Below are positions 5,852-11,915 of a DNA stretch of 24,439 nucleotides, piece by piece. A program made the translations under genes and the position numbers. Numbering within the stretch: position 1 is the first letter of the stretch; each line of letters opens with the position of its first letter. The notes beneath the pieces were generated by a model, which was given only the letters and a program-made list of their open reading frames with translations, had not been told where the DNA came from and did not search any database. The stretch is taken from positions 1 to 24,439 of IMG/VR virus record IMGVR_UViG_3300022689_000470. One strand, given 5' to 3'. The DNA comes from a virus.

Positions 5852-6184
5852 TCAGCCCGCTTTTTTGTCGTCCTGATCGCCCGCCCGCGCGCGCACGAGC
5901 GTGTGGATGCTGGCTTGCTCGTCGCGCGTCATGTGGCTCCAGAAGCGAATGACATCGGCAAGCTGCGGATCCTTATCGGCCGCGCCGGGCGGCTGAAATA
6001 ATTGCGCCACCTCGATTTCGAGCGCCTGGGCGGCCCCCTCCAGCACGTCGGCGTTATAGCGGCGCTTTCCCAGCTCCCACTCCGACACCCGGCTTTTCGT
6101 CGCGCCGAGCTGCGCGCCCAGCTCCTCAAGCGTCAGGCCCCGATGCTTGCGCCATTCACGCAGATAAAACCGTGTGTTCGCCAT
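5852..6184 (-). CDS. CI-like repressor, HTH only (no autocleavage domain)
   Basis: A 110-residue protein with an N-terminal HTH_XRE (YLREWRKHRGLTLEELGAQL, then TKSRVSEWELGKRRYNADVL, and AAQALEIEVAQLF) and a short C-terminal region VIRFWSHMTRDEQASIHTLV that may dimerise. It sits divergent to a Cro-like gene across an operator cluster, the classic place of the prophage repressor. No S24/LexA-type Ser-Lys peptidase domain is present, so induction should not follow RecA-stimulated self-cleavage. ATG at 6184 begins immediately next to operator OR3 (6185-6201), and I see no Shine-Dalgarno there. A bound repressor could therefore control its own gene. Confidence 0.85.
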   Translation of the reverse strand: MANTRFYLREWRKHRGLTLEELGAQLGATKSRVSEWELGKRRYNADVLEGAAQALEIEVAQLFQPPGAADKDPQLADVIRFWSHMTRDEQASIHTLVRARAGDQDDKKAG

Positions 6185-6201
6185 GTCCGCACTATGCGTA
6201 C
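6185..6201. promoter_or_regulatory. Right operator OR3 (17-bp immunity operator)
   Basis: GTCCGCACTATGCGTAC: arms GTCCGCA and TGCGTAC pair at six of seven positions around CTA. It directly abuts the start codon of the CI-like repressor, so it probably mediates autoregulation. The centre at 6193 is 34 bp from the middle site and 68 bp from OR1. Confidence 0.75.
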
Positions 6202-6218
6202 AGGCGGCGGAGCTGTCG

Positions 6219-6235
6219 TGACCCCTATAGGGCAC
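6219..6235. promoter_or_regulatory. Degenerate middle operator OR2
   Basis: TGACCCCTATAGGGCAC is centred at 6227, exactly midway between the two outer right operators, and contains the perfect palindrome CCCTATAGGG (6223-6232). It keeps the C-C-C / GGG-AC core but departs from the 17-bp consensus at the outer left GT. Its embedded TATAGG is a possible -10 on both strands. Confidence 0.45.
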
Positions 6236-6251
6236 AAAGCGCTTGCGTAAA
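6224..6251 (-). promoter_or_regulatory. Candidate repressor-maintenance promoter
   Basis: On the minus strand, TTTACG (6251-6246) and TATAGG (6229-6224) are 16 bases apart and would produce a short leader into the CI-like gene. The -10 lies inside the degenerate middle operator. This is a modest consensus match supported by position. Confidence 0.35.
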
Positions 6252-6252
6252 G

Positions 6253-6269
6253 GTTCCCGATGTGGGAAC
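6253..6269. promoter_or_regulatory. Right operator OR1 (17-bp immunity operator)
   Basis: GTTCCCGATGTGGGAAC has perfect 6-bp arms GTTCCC/GGGAAC around five bases and ends 9 bases before the ATG of the Cro-like gene. It is the most symmetrical of the five sites, so probably the strongest. Confidence 0.75.
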
Positions 6270-6278
6270 TCTTGTCGC

Positions 6279-6497
6279 ATGGCAATCGAACAGCTTCGCA
6301 AAACCGGTCTCACTCAGTCAGCGCTGGCCGCGCGGGTCGGGCTGTCGAAGACGTATCTCAGCACCTTGCTGAATACGCCCTCCCGCACGCCGTCGCTGCG
6401 GGTCGCGATCGCGATCGAAGACGCCACGGACGGGCTGATCCCGGCGCGCTGGTGGATCGAGCGCGGCGAGACCGAGCGCGAGGAGGCCGGCGCATGA
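6279..6497 (+). CDS. Cro-like small HTH regulator
   Basis: A 72-residue DNA-binding protein: MAIEQLRKTGLTQSALAARV, then GLSKTYLSTLLNT, an extended arm, VAIAIEDATDG and LIPARWW. This is the compact XRE/Cro pattern, and the LIPARWW end is common in YdaS/Cro-like phage regulators. ATG at 6279 is chosen; an upstream in-frame TTG at 6243 would put the OR1 operator inside the coding region. There is no clear Shine-Dalgarno before 6279. It is transcribed rightward, divergent from the CI-like gene, and heads the early-right region. Expected role: lytic switch regulator competing for the same operators. Confidence 0.8.
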   Translation: MAIEQLRKTGLTQSALAARVGLSKTYLSTLLNTPSRTPSLRVAIAIEDATDGLIPARWWIERGETEREEAGA

Positions 6498-6502
6498 GCG
6501 GG

Positions 6503-6703
6503 CTAGTCGAGCGGCACGATTTCGGCCGGGTCTTCGTCCAGCAGCGCCAGGATGCATTCCGCCATGCAGAGCGCGTCCTGACGCGTGACCACGACCCGGC
6601 GATGGGCGCCGCCCTCCAGATCCGCGGCGATCAACAGATTGCCGCCCTTGGTAAGCCGCACCCGAATCTCCACCGCAAAACCCGCCACCTCTTCGCCGAA
6701 CAT
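6503..6703 (-). CDS. Small hypothetical protein, antisense within the early-right region
   Basis: A 66-residue protein starting at the ATG at 6703, with GGGAGGG 5 bases upstream; a longer version from 6763 lacks such a site. Residues 9-40 alternate as strands (AVEIRVRLTKGGNLLIAADL; HRRVVVTRQDA), followed by a Cys-containing helix ALCMAECILALLDEDP. I do not recognise the family. It lies on the minus strand between cro (ends 6497) and the plus-strand gene at 6849, convergent with cro. Its transcript, if not terminated, would run antisense through cro into the right operators. Confidence 0.7.
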   Translation of the reverse strand: MFGEEVAGFAVEIRVRLTKGGNLLIAADLEGGAHRRVVVTRQDALCMAECILALLDEDPAEIVPLD

Positions 6704-6848
6704 CACCGCCCTCCCTCGCGTCATGGGGGAATAAACAGCGGGCGCGAGGAAAACCTGTCGCATGTGAGTCCGTTAACCATCTGGTTTTGAAGCGATTTTC
6801 AACCCGGGCGTGCAGCACAGGCGCGCCGCAACCCGAAGGATCAAAATA

Positions 6849-7124
6849 ATGACAGCCACGAGCGAATACCTGAGCCGCCTGACCCGGAACCCGCTTTTTG
6901 ACGCGGTCCAGCTGACGATACAAGGCGACGCGCCGGCGGACCCGGACGCGCTGCGCGAGATCGCTGCGGCCTTGACGACGCAAGCCCGCGCTGAGGAGGC
7001 GGTTAAGGAGAGCGCGGGCCTGGACGAGGCGGCGATCCGCAGTCTGGTGCGCGATGAAATCGCCGACGCCTTCCTGAAGGCGCTGGTCATGTTGGCGCTC
7101 TCGACCGAGCTCGAGGCCCTCTGA
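6849..7124 (+). CDS. Small acidic hypothetical protein
   Basis: A 91-residue acidic, probably all-helical protein with no family I recognise. It contains FDAVQLTIQGDAPADPDALR and, near residues 50-85, LDEAAIRSLVRDEIADAFLK, then ALVMLALSTELEAL, which resembles a small dimerisation helix. ATG at 6849 has AAGGA 9 bases upstream. It is transcribed divergently from the gene at 6503-6703. The intervening 145 bases hold a small palindrome AACCATCTGGTT (6775-6786) but no promoter I can support. It precedes the replication operon. Confidence 0.65.
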   Translation: MTATSEYLSRLTRNPLFDAVQLTIQGDAPADPDALREIAAALTTQARAEEAVKESAGLDEAAIRSLVRDEIADAFLKALVMLALSTELEAL

Positions 7125-7212
7125 CATTTCACCATCCGTTGCGGAGCCGAAAAACGGCTTAAACGCAGTTATACCGATTCGCCTTACAATGTAAAGACAA
7201 AAGGAGGGGGCC

Positions 7213-7668
7213 ATGTCTGAGCGCCTGACCCCGGCCCAGCTGCACCGGGTGCGGCCCCGCCCGCGCAAGCCGCGCCGGAAGCCCTTGCGCCGCGAGGCGG
7301 TGTTGCAGGAGCAGGTCATTCGCTGGCTCGACAGCCATCTCGTCGAAGGCGAGGTGGTTCATATCCGCAATGAAAGCCGCGCCAAGCTGGACTGCGTGAA
7401 AGGCAAGGCGGCGGGGATCAACAAGGGCGCGCCGGATCTGCTGGTGTTCCTCCCGCACGGCCGCACGGTGATGATCGAGCTGAAAGCGCCTAAGGGGCCG
7501 AACGGGGAAAAGCCCGGCTATCAAAGCCCGGCGCAGAAAGACTTTCAGGCGCGCGCCGAGGCGCTGGGCTTTGCTTACACCGTATGCCGCAGCGTCGAAG
7601 AGGCGCGCACCGCGCTGGAGGCCGCCGGCGCCGCGCTTTTGCCCGAGCTGAAGAGGGCGGCGGCTTGA
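7213..7668 (+). CDS. VRR-NUC domain nuclease
   Basis: A 151-residue protein with a PD-(D/E)XK nuclease core of the VRR-NUC type: an N-terminal helix EAVLQEQVIRWLDSHL, then NKGAPDLLVFLP (PD near residues 76-77), MIELKAP (E-x-K near 89-91), and SPAQKDFQARAEALGFAYTV followed by CRSVEEA. Phage VRR-NUC proteins act as structure-specific or Holliday-junction-type endonucleases. The basic N-terminus (VRPRPRKPRRKPLRR) probably binds DNA. A strong AGGAGG precedes the ATG. It begins the rightward replication operon, overlapping the next small gene by four bases, and is the only nuclease I recognise that could work with RecT. Confidence 0.9.
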   Translation: MSERLTPAQLHRVRPRPRKPRRKPLRREAVLQEQVIRWLDSHLVEGEVVHIRNESRAKLDCVKGKAAGINKGAPDLLVFLPHGRTVMIELKAPKGPNGEKPGYQSPAQKDFQARAEALGFAYTVCRSVEEARTALEAAGAALLPELKRAAA

Positions 7669-7835
7669 GCTATCCCGCTTTTCCGTTCGGCGCCCGCTCG
7701 CTGCCCAGCCTGCGCCAGCGCGGCATGATCGAAGAGATGCACGCCGCCGGGCGCACGATCGCAGAGATCGCCCGCCTGACCGGGCTTCCGCGCGATTTGG
7801 TCGCGTCCGTCCTGACCGGCGGGGTTGTGCGATGA
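7665..7835 (+). CDS. Small HTH-like protein (TTG start)
   Basis: A 56-residue protein starting at TTG 7665, which overlaps the VRR-NUC stop as TTGA; GAGGGCGG lies just upstream. Residues 28-50 (GRTIAEIARLTGLPRDLVAS) look like a helix-turn-helix, related in pattern to the N-terminal HTH-like segment of the next protein. It overlaps the next gene by four bases (ATGA), so it lies inside a chain of coupled genes. Function is unknown, possibly DNA binding at the phage origin. Confidence 0.65.
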   Translation: MSYPAFPFGARSLPSLRQRGMIEEMHAAGRTIAEIARLTGLPRDLVASVLTGGVVR

Positions 7836-8272
7836 CCGGCGCCCCGCTCGATGAAACCGCCGCGCGCCGTCGCGCGCAGGAGCTTTTGACCTACGCCGTT
7901 TCGGCTGAAGACGTGGCGGAGCGCACCGGGCTTTCCCTGAGCGCCGTCCTGGCGATGCGGGGCGATTTGCGGGAGCCGGAGCCGGAGCCTGAACCGCCGC
8001 GCCCGCGCTCGCCCATGACGCGCGTGATGCGCATCAAGCAGGAGGTTGCGGACAAGCACGGGCTGGCGATCCGCGAGATGATCGGCCCGTGCCGCAAGCG
8101 GCCTCTGGTATACGCCCGTTTTGAACTGATGGCGCGCCTGCGCCAGGAAACGCGGCTGTCTCTGCATGCTATCGGCCGGCACTGCGGCGGGCGCGATCAT
8201 TCCACGGTCGTTCACGGGATTAAGCGCCACCTGGACAGGCTTGAGCGCGAAGCCCGGGGGCGCGCGCCGTGA
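7832..8272 (+). CDS. DnaA domain IV-like origin-binding protein
   Basis: A 146-residue protein whose C-terminal half (about residues 66-135) matches the DNA-binding domain IV of DnaA: EVADKHGLAIREMIGPCRKR, ARFELMARLRQETRLSLHAI and the signature GGRDHSTVVHG at 119-129. The AAA+ ATPase domain of DnaA is absent. Residues 21-44 (EDVAERTGLSLSAVLAMRG) form a second HTH-like element, joined by a PEPEPEPP linker (about 49-58). It is coupled to the preceding small HTH gene by ATGA and to the DnaB-like helicase by GTGA. It could recognise DnaA-box-like sites and recruit the phage helicase, or compete with host DnaA. Confidence 0.88.
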   Translation: MTGAPLDETAARRRAQELLTYAVSAEDVAERTGLSLSAVLAMRGDLREPEPEPEPPRPRSPMTRVMRIKQEVADKHGLAIREMIGPCRKRPLVYARFELMARLRQETRLSLHAIGRHCGGRDHSTVVHGIKRHLDRLEREARGRAP

Positions 8273-9624
8273 CGACGCTGCACAATCTTGAAGCCGAGCA
8301 GGCGCTGCTGGGCGCGCTGATGGATCAGCCCGAGAGCTTTGAGGCCGTCGCCGACCGGCTGGCGGCGGAGAGCTTTTACGATCCGGTGCACGGGCGCATT
8401 TACGAGGCCATCAAGGCGCGCGTCGAGGCGGCGGCTTTAGGCGATGCGGTCGGCGTGTTTCAGCGCCTGGGCGATGACGCCGGGCTGGCGGAGCTGGGCG
8501 GGGCGGAATATCTCGGCAAGCTGCAGCTGGACGCGCCCTCGGCGGTCACCGCGCCGGCTTACTGCGATCTGGTCACTGAGGCCGCGCAGCGCCGCAAGCT
8601 CAAGGCTCTGGCCCAGACCCTGACCGAAGAAGCGGAAGCCGCCGAGGTCACGCCGCAGGCCGCCCAGGAGCGCGCGGAGGCCGCGCTGGCGGCTTCGGCC
8701 GGGACAAGCGCCGAGCGGCGCGTCATGACGGCGTCCTTTGCTCTGGATGCGGCGTTGAAAAGCCGCGATGCGGGCATGGCGACCGGCTGGGCGGATCTCG
8801 ATCGCGCCTTTCTCGGCTGGCGCAAGGGCCGGCTTTACATCGCCGCCGGGCGGCCCGGCATGGGCAAAAGCCTTTTCGGCGCGCATGCGGCGTTGAACGT
8901 GGCGCGCGCGGGCGGGCCGGTCGCGTTCGTCTCGCTGGAGATGAGCGCGGAGGAGGTCGCGCTGCGGCTGGCCGGGGCCGTCTCCGGTCTTGCGTACTCC
9001 GAGATCGAGCGCGGCGTGCGCGATGAAGCGATGGCGCGCGCCGTCAGCGCGGCGCAGGAGACGCTGCACGATCTGCCTTATACGATTTTGGACATGCCCG
9101 GCGCGGGCGTCGGCGCGATCCGCGCGCGGCTGCGCCGGCTGGACCGGGAAAGCGTGCGCGCGCGCGGGCGCGGGCTCGCGCTGGTCGTGATCGATTATAT
9201 GGGCCTGATGGGCAGCGAGAGCCGCGCCCAGGCCTCGATCTATGAACAAGCCACGGAAAAGTCGAACGGGCTGAAACACATGGCCCGCGCGCTGGACCTG
9301 CCCGTGTTGTGCCTTTCGCAATTAAACCGGCAGGTCGAACAGCGCTCGGACAAGCGCCCGATGCTGGCGGATTTGCGCGACAGCGGCGCGGTGGAGCAGG
9401 ACGCCGACGCCGTCTTCGGCCTGTTTCGCGACGCCTATTACGCGGCCCAGGAGCCGGCGCGGGAGGATGCGGCGGAGGAGCTGGCGCGCATCGATCGCGC
9501 CGGCCGCCGCGAGCTGGACCTGATCATCCTCAAGCAACGCCACGGCCGAACCGGCGCGGTGCGGTTGTTCTGCGATCCGGCGACCGGCCGCATCGCGAGC
9601 TATGACGAAAGGAGCGCGGCATGA
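8269..9624 (+). CDS. dnaB: Replicative DNA helicase, DnaB-like
   Basis: A 451-residue hexameric RecA-fold helicase for phage DNA unwinding. The N-terminal domain (LEAEQALLGALMDQPESFEA onward) is DnaB-like. The C-terminal domain has Walker A GRPGMGKS at 194-201, the FVSLEMSAEEV segment, Walker B VVIDYMGLM from 306, LSQLNR at 349-354 and DLRDSGAVEQDAD at 368-380. The start is GTG at 8269, overlapping the previous stop. All key motifs are intact. It lies between the DnaA-like protein and a replisome-organiser-like gene, a common phage replication arrangement. Confidence 0.95.
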   Translation: MTTLHNLEAEQALLGALMDQPESFEAVADRLAAESFYDPVHGRIYEAIKARVEAAALGDAVGVFQRLGDDAGLAELGGAEYLGKLQLDAPSAVTAPAYCDLVTEAAQRRKLKALAQTLTEEAEAAEVTPQAAQERAEAALAASAGTSAERRVMTASFALDAALKSRDAGMATGWADLDRAFLGWRKGRLYIAAGRPGMGKSLFGAHAALNVARAGGPVAFVSLEMSAEEVALRLAGAVSGLAYSEIERGVRDEAMARAVSAAQETLHDLPYTILDMPGAGVGAIRARLRRLDRESVRARGRGLALVVIDYMGLMGSESRAQASIYEQATEKSNGLKHMARALDLPVLCLSQLNRQVEQRSDKRPMLADLRDSGAVEQDADAVFGLFRDAYYAAQEPAREDAAEELARIDRAGRRELDLIILKQRHGRTGAVRLFCDPATGRIASYDERSAA

Positions 9625-10583
9625 GCGCGTCTGATCCCTGGATGAAGTTCTATCCGGCCGATTGGCGATCCGATCCGAAGCTGCGGCTGGTCTCCATGGC
9701 CGCGCGCGGATTGTGGATGGAGATGCTGTGCATCATGCACGAGGCCCCGGTGCGCGGCGAGCTGGTCGTCGGCGGCGTCGCGCTGGATGCGGCGCGGCTC
9801 GCGCGGATGGTCGGCGAGCCCGTCTCGGACGCCTCGGAATGGCTCGCAGAACTTCAGTGCGCGGAGGTTTTTTCGACCCGGAAAAACGGCGTGATTTACA
9901 GCCGCCGGATGGAAAGAGACGAGAATCGCCGGAGAAAAATGCGAGAAAACGGCAAGAAAGGGGGCAATCCAAGCCTTTGTAAATCAACGAAAAACACGGG
10001 GTTGGATAACCAAGGGGATAAGCCTAAAGAAGCTAGATACCAGAAACTAGATAAAGAGATATATTCTTCTGACGCTGAGGATAGGTCGCAAAACGATCCT
10101 CCGCCGTCCAAAATCAATCCCCCGCCAGGCCTGGATCCGTCTCCACCGCCGGAGCCGCCGGACGTCGGTGCGAACACCGAGGCGTTCCGGCTGGCCTGGG
10201 CGGCGTTTCCGCCGACCGCCCGAAGTTGCGGCGAGGCGGCGGGCATGATGGCGTTCAGCCGGGCGCTGCGGGCGGCGAACGGCGAGGCCGGGCTGGTGGC
10301 CAAGGGCCTGCGGGCCTACGCCGCTTCGGTTGACGATCCCAAATTCGTCAAGCGCTTTGACCGGGCCTGCGGTGACGGGCTGTGGCGGGAATGGGCGCCC
10401 AAGCCGGCGTTGGCGATCGACGAGCGGTTATGGCGCGCCGCGGTGACGGCCTGGCAGGTCAACCCGTCAGCCTGGCGCGAGCCGGTTTACGGCCCGCCGC
10501 CGGATCGGGACGGGACGCGCTGCCCACCCCAAATCCTGCGGCAGCTGGGCCTGACGCCGCCGCCGATCCGGAGGGCGTCATGA
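9621..10583 (+). CDS. Replisome-organiser-like protein (DUF1376-type N-terminus)
   Basis: A 320-residue protein. The N-terminal domain (DPWMKFYPADWRSDPKLRLV then SMAARGLWMEMLCIMHEA) matches the pattern of DUF1376/phage replication initiator-like winged-helix domains. A basic, Asn/Lys-rich linker follows at about 103-150, then a Pro-rich stretch (PPPSKINPPPGLDPSPPP), and a C-terminal domain with FRLAWAAFPPTARSCGEAAG and WREWAPKPAL. The linker is encoded by strikingly AT-rich DNA (9940-10090), unlike its neighbours. It overlaps the helicase stop by four bases. Probable role: origin binding or helicase loading, as for lambda O/P-like organisers (inference). Confidence 0.75.
   Translation: MSASDPWMKFYPADWRSDPKLRLVSMAARGLWMEMLCIMHEAPVRGELVVGGVALDAARLARMVGEPVSDASEWLAELQCAEVFSTRKNGVIYSRRMERDENRRRKMRENGKKGGNPSLCKSTKNTGLDNQGDKPKEARYQKLDKEIYSSDAEDRSQNDPPPSKINPPPGLDPSPPPEPPDVGANTEAFRLAWAAFPPTARSCGEAAGMMAFSRALRAANGEAGLVAKGLRAYAASVDDPKFVKRFDRACGDGLWREWAPKPALAIDERLWRAAVTAWQVNPSAWREPVYGPPPDRDGTRCPPQILRQLGLTPPPIRRAS
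9940..10090. other. AT-rich island inside the replisome-organiser gene (candidate origin)
   Basis: Visibly AT-rich DNA in an otherwise very GC-rich genome, holding the direct repeat CTAGATA (10033-10039 and 10047-10053, 14 bp apart) and several more GATA words. Many lambdoid phages place their origin inside the organiser gene, so this may be the DNA-unwinding element. An imported linker is an alternative. Confidence 0.4.
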
Positions 10584-10840
10584 CCTACGAGGATTTGCAC
10601 GCCCGCTGGACCGTCGAGGGCCAGCCCGCCCAGACCCAGGGCGAGCTGCTGGCCGCGGCGCGGGAGGCCGGGCTGGAGGGCGCGGAGCTGCAGAAGCTGT
10701 TCGCCGACCTGAGAGCGAGCTGGAGCGCGGCGGCGCGTGGCAAGACGCTGGAGGGATATTGGCGCGCCCGCCGCCGCGGCGTGAAGGGCGCGGGCCGGCG
10801 CTACGGCGTCCCCATGGCGGACGTGGACACGGCGGGGTGA
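10580..10840 (+). CDS. Small hypothetical protein of the replication operon
   Basis: An 86-residue protein coupled to the organiser-like gene by an ATGA overlap. It starts MTYEDLHARWTVEGQPAQTQ and continues with two helical stretches (ELLAAAREAGLEGAELQKLF; DLRASWSAAARGK) and a basic tail WRARRRGVKGAGRRYGV. I do not recognise the family. The strong basic patch at residues 62-75 suggests nucleic-acid binding. It is followed after one base by the next gene's ribosome-binding region. Confidence 0.65.
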   Translation: MTYEDLHARWTVEGQPAQTQGELLAAAREAGLEGAELQKLFADLRASWSAAARGKTLEGYWRARRRGVKGAGRRYGVPMADVDTAG

Positions 10841-10844
10841 GGTG

Positions 10845-11429
10845 ATGAGCGTCAAGCAAACATTCATTGCGCCGGCGGGGCATCCGTGCCCGCGCACCGG
10901 CGCGCATCCGATGAGCGCAGGGCGGCGCGAACCGAACGGGCGGCGTGCGCGGGCTGATCTCCCGGAGACCGGCGGGCCGACGCCGGAATTGCTGGACCGG
11001 CTGCGCGAGCGCGGGCCGACCCAAATGATTTCGCGCTATCGGGCCTACACCCCGCCGGGCTGGACAGCGCCGGTGATCCCGAACGACGACGCGGCGATGG
11101 GCTTTGAAGCGCTGCGCAAGCTGCGCCTGCGCCTGGGCGTGGCGGAGGCCCGCTGCCCGACGCTGATCGGCCGGTTGATGGGCGGGACGTTCGCCGCGGC
11201 TCCGGTGAACGAGGTGGACCGCCCCGAGGCGTTGCGCCGTCTGCGCGCCGCCGCCGCCGAGCTGGGACCGGCGGCCTATGATGCGGCGGCGAGCGTGTGC
11301 GATGACCGCCCGGTCGCGGATGTCGGCCTGGTGCGCGAGGCCTCCGAAACGCTGGCGCGGTTATTCGTCCGGCCGGGTCCGAAAAAATTTCGCGACCGGG
11401 TTGACGGCTCCGTCGACGCAGGCCAATGA
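10845..11429 (+). CDS. Hypothetical protein at the end of the replication operon
   Basis: A 194-residue protein of unknown family. GTG (10842) and ATG (10845) are both possible starts; GAGG lies close upstream and the ATG is preferred. The N-terminal 60 residues are basic and Pro/Gly-rich, with a single Cys (PAGHPCPRTGAHP). The middle has SRYRAYTPPGWTAP and IPNDDAAMGFEALRKLRLRL. The C-terminal half is helical with ASVCDDRPV, ending LFVRPGPKKFRDRVDGS. Its place between replication and late genes is where lambdoid phages carry a late regulator, but I see no motif that proves this. Confidence 0.6.
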   Translation: MSVKQTFIAPAGHPCPRTGAHPMSAGRREPNGRRARADLPETGGPTPELLDRLRERGPTQMISRYRAYTPPGWTAPVIPNDDAAMGFEALRKLRLRLGVAEARCPTLIGRLMGGTFAAAPVNEVDRPEALRRLRAAAAELGPAAYDAAASVCDDRPVADVGLVREASETLARLFVRPGPKKFRDRVDGSVDAGQ

Positions 11430-11521
11430 TGTCACAAATTCAGACTCGCGATGATGCGCCTTGCGCCTCCCGCGTTGACGTTCCTGTCCGTGACACGGTG
11501 AATTTGGCTCCATGCCGTAGC

Positions 11522-11540
11522 CCGGCCGCTCAGCGGCCGG
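11522..11540. repeat. Perfect 9-bp inverted repeat
   Basis: CCGGCCGCT, one C, then AGCGGCCGG: a perfect palindrome with a single central base. It lies upstream of the DUF3310-like remnant and has no following T-run, so it is not an intrinsic terminator. It could be a protein-binding site or mark a recombination joint. Confidence 0.6.
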
Positions 11541-11586
11541 AGCGCCATGCGGGGGAAGGATGGAGTCCCCGCCGGACAGGCCCTGA

Positions 11587-11757
11587 CGACCACCCCGCCG
11601 GTTTCGCCGCGCGGGGGAGAAGGGCTGCGAGATCGAGGATCTGCGCAAGGCCCGCTGGTATATCGGCCGCGAGATCGAAGGACTGAGCCGATGGCACGCG
11701 AAGCGTTTGGAAACCGCGGCGGCCTGCACGGCCATGCCGAGGCCTTCGGAAATCTGA
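11587..11757 (+). pseudogene. 5'-truncated DUF3310 (SaV-like) remnant
   Basis: The frame open from 11587 to the TGA at 11755-11757 encodes RRAGEKGCEIEDLRKARWYI followed by GREIEGLSRW. This matches the end of DUF3310 phage proteins, which carry a YVxRAGxKG turn, then EDLxKARWYxxREIE. There is no ATG, GTG or TTG before the conserved part, and the N-terminal half is not found upstream in any frame, so this is a 5'-deleted remnant rather than a gene. DUF3310 proteins are common small phage early proteins of unclear function. Confidence 0.6.
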
Positions 11758-11915
11758 TCGAGACGTTTCAGGACGTCTGATTCGCAAAGCCGTCCTGACG
11801 GGCGGCTGACCCCGTTCCGGCCCTCCGCCGACAACACCGGAAAGCTGAGAGCCTTTGACCCTGTGCGCGGGCATGGGCCGGACCCCTATTGTTTACATGT
11901 CCCAAGGAGGAACTC

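Larger units (their letters stand above)
11430..11915. other. Intergenic stretch with gene remnant and hairpins
   Basis: This 486-base gap between the early-right and late-side genes has no intact gene I can support. It contains a perfect 19-base inverted repeat (11522-11540), a 5'-truncated DUF3310-like remnant (11587-11757), and a weak hairpin AGACGT/ACGTCT starting near 11762. TTGACC occurs at 11855-11860 but has no -10 at proper spacing, so no promoter is called for the downstream gene. Confidence 0.6.

Noticed and set aside
5847-5866. Plus-strand hairpin GCGGG-TCAG-CCCGC followed by six Ts
   Set aside because: It looks like an intrinsic terminator on the plus strand, but it lies at the 3' end of a minus-strand gene with no plus-strand gene upstream, and the T-run is explained by Lys codons of the repressor. 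It could at most stop antisense transcription.
7125-7212. Promoter for the replication operon around TACAAT (7185-7190)
   Set aside because: A TACAAT -10-like word and a small TTAC-GTAA palindrome exist, but no acceptable -35 at 16-18 bases; not strong enough to annotate.
10005-10083. Regular iteron array of GATA words
   Set aside because: The six GATA words are spaced 12, 19, 14, 8 and 22 bases apart with little shared flank; only the two CTAGATA copies are a convincing repeat.
11691-11780. Short plus-strand frame MAREAFGNRGGLHG..., 29 codons
   Set aside because: No ribosome-binding site, overlaps the DUF3310-like remnant in another frame and shows no motif.
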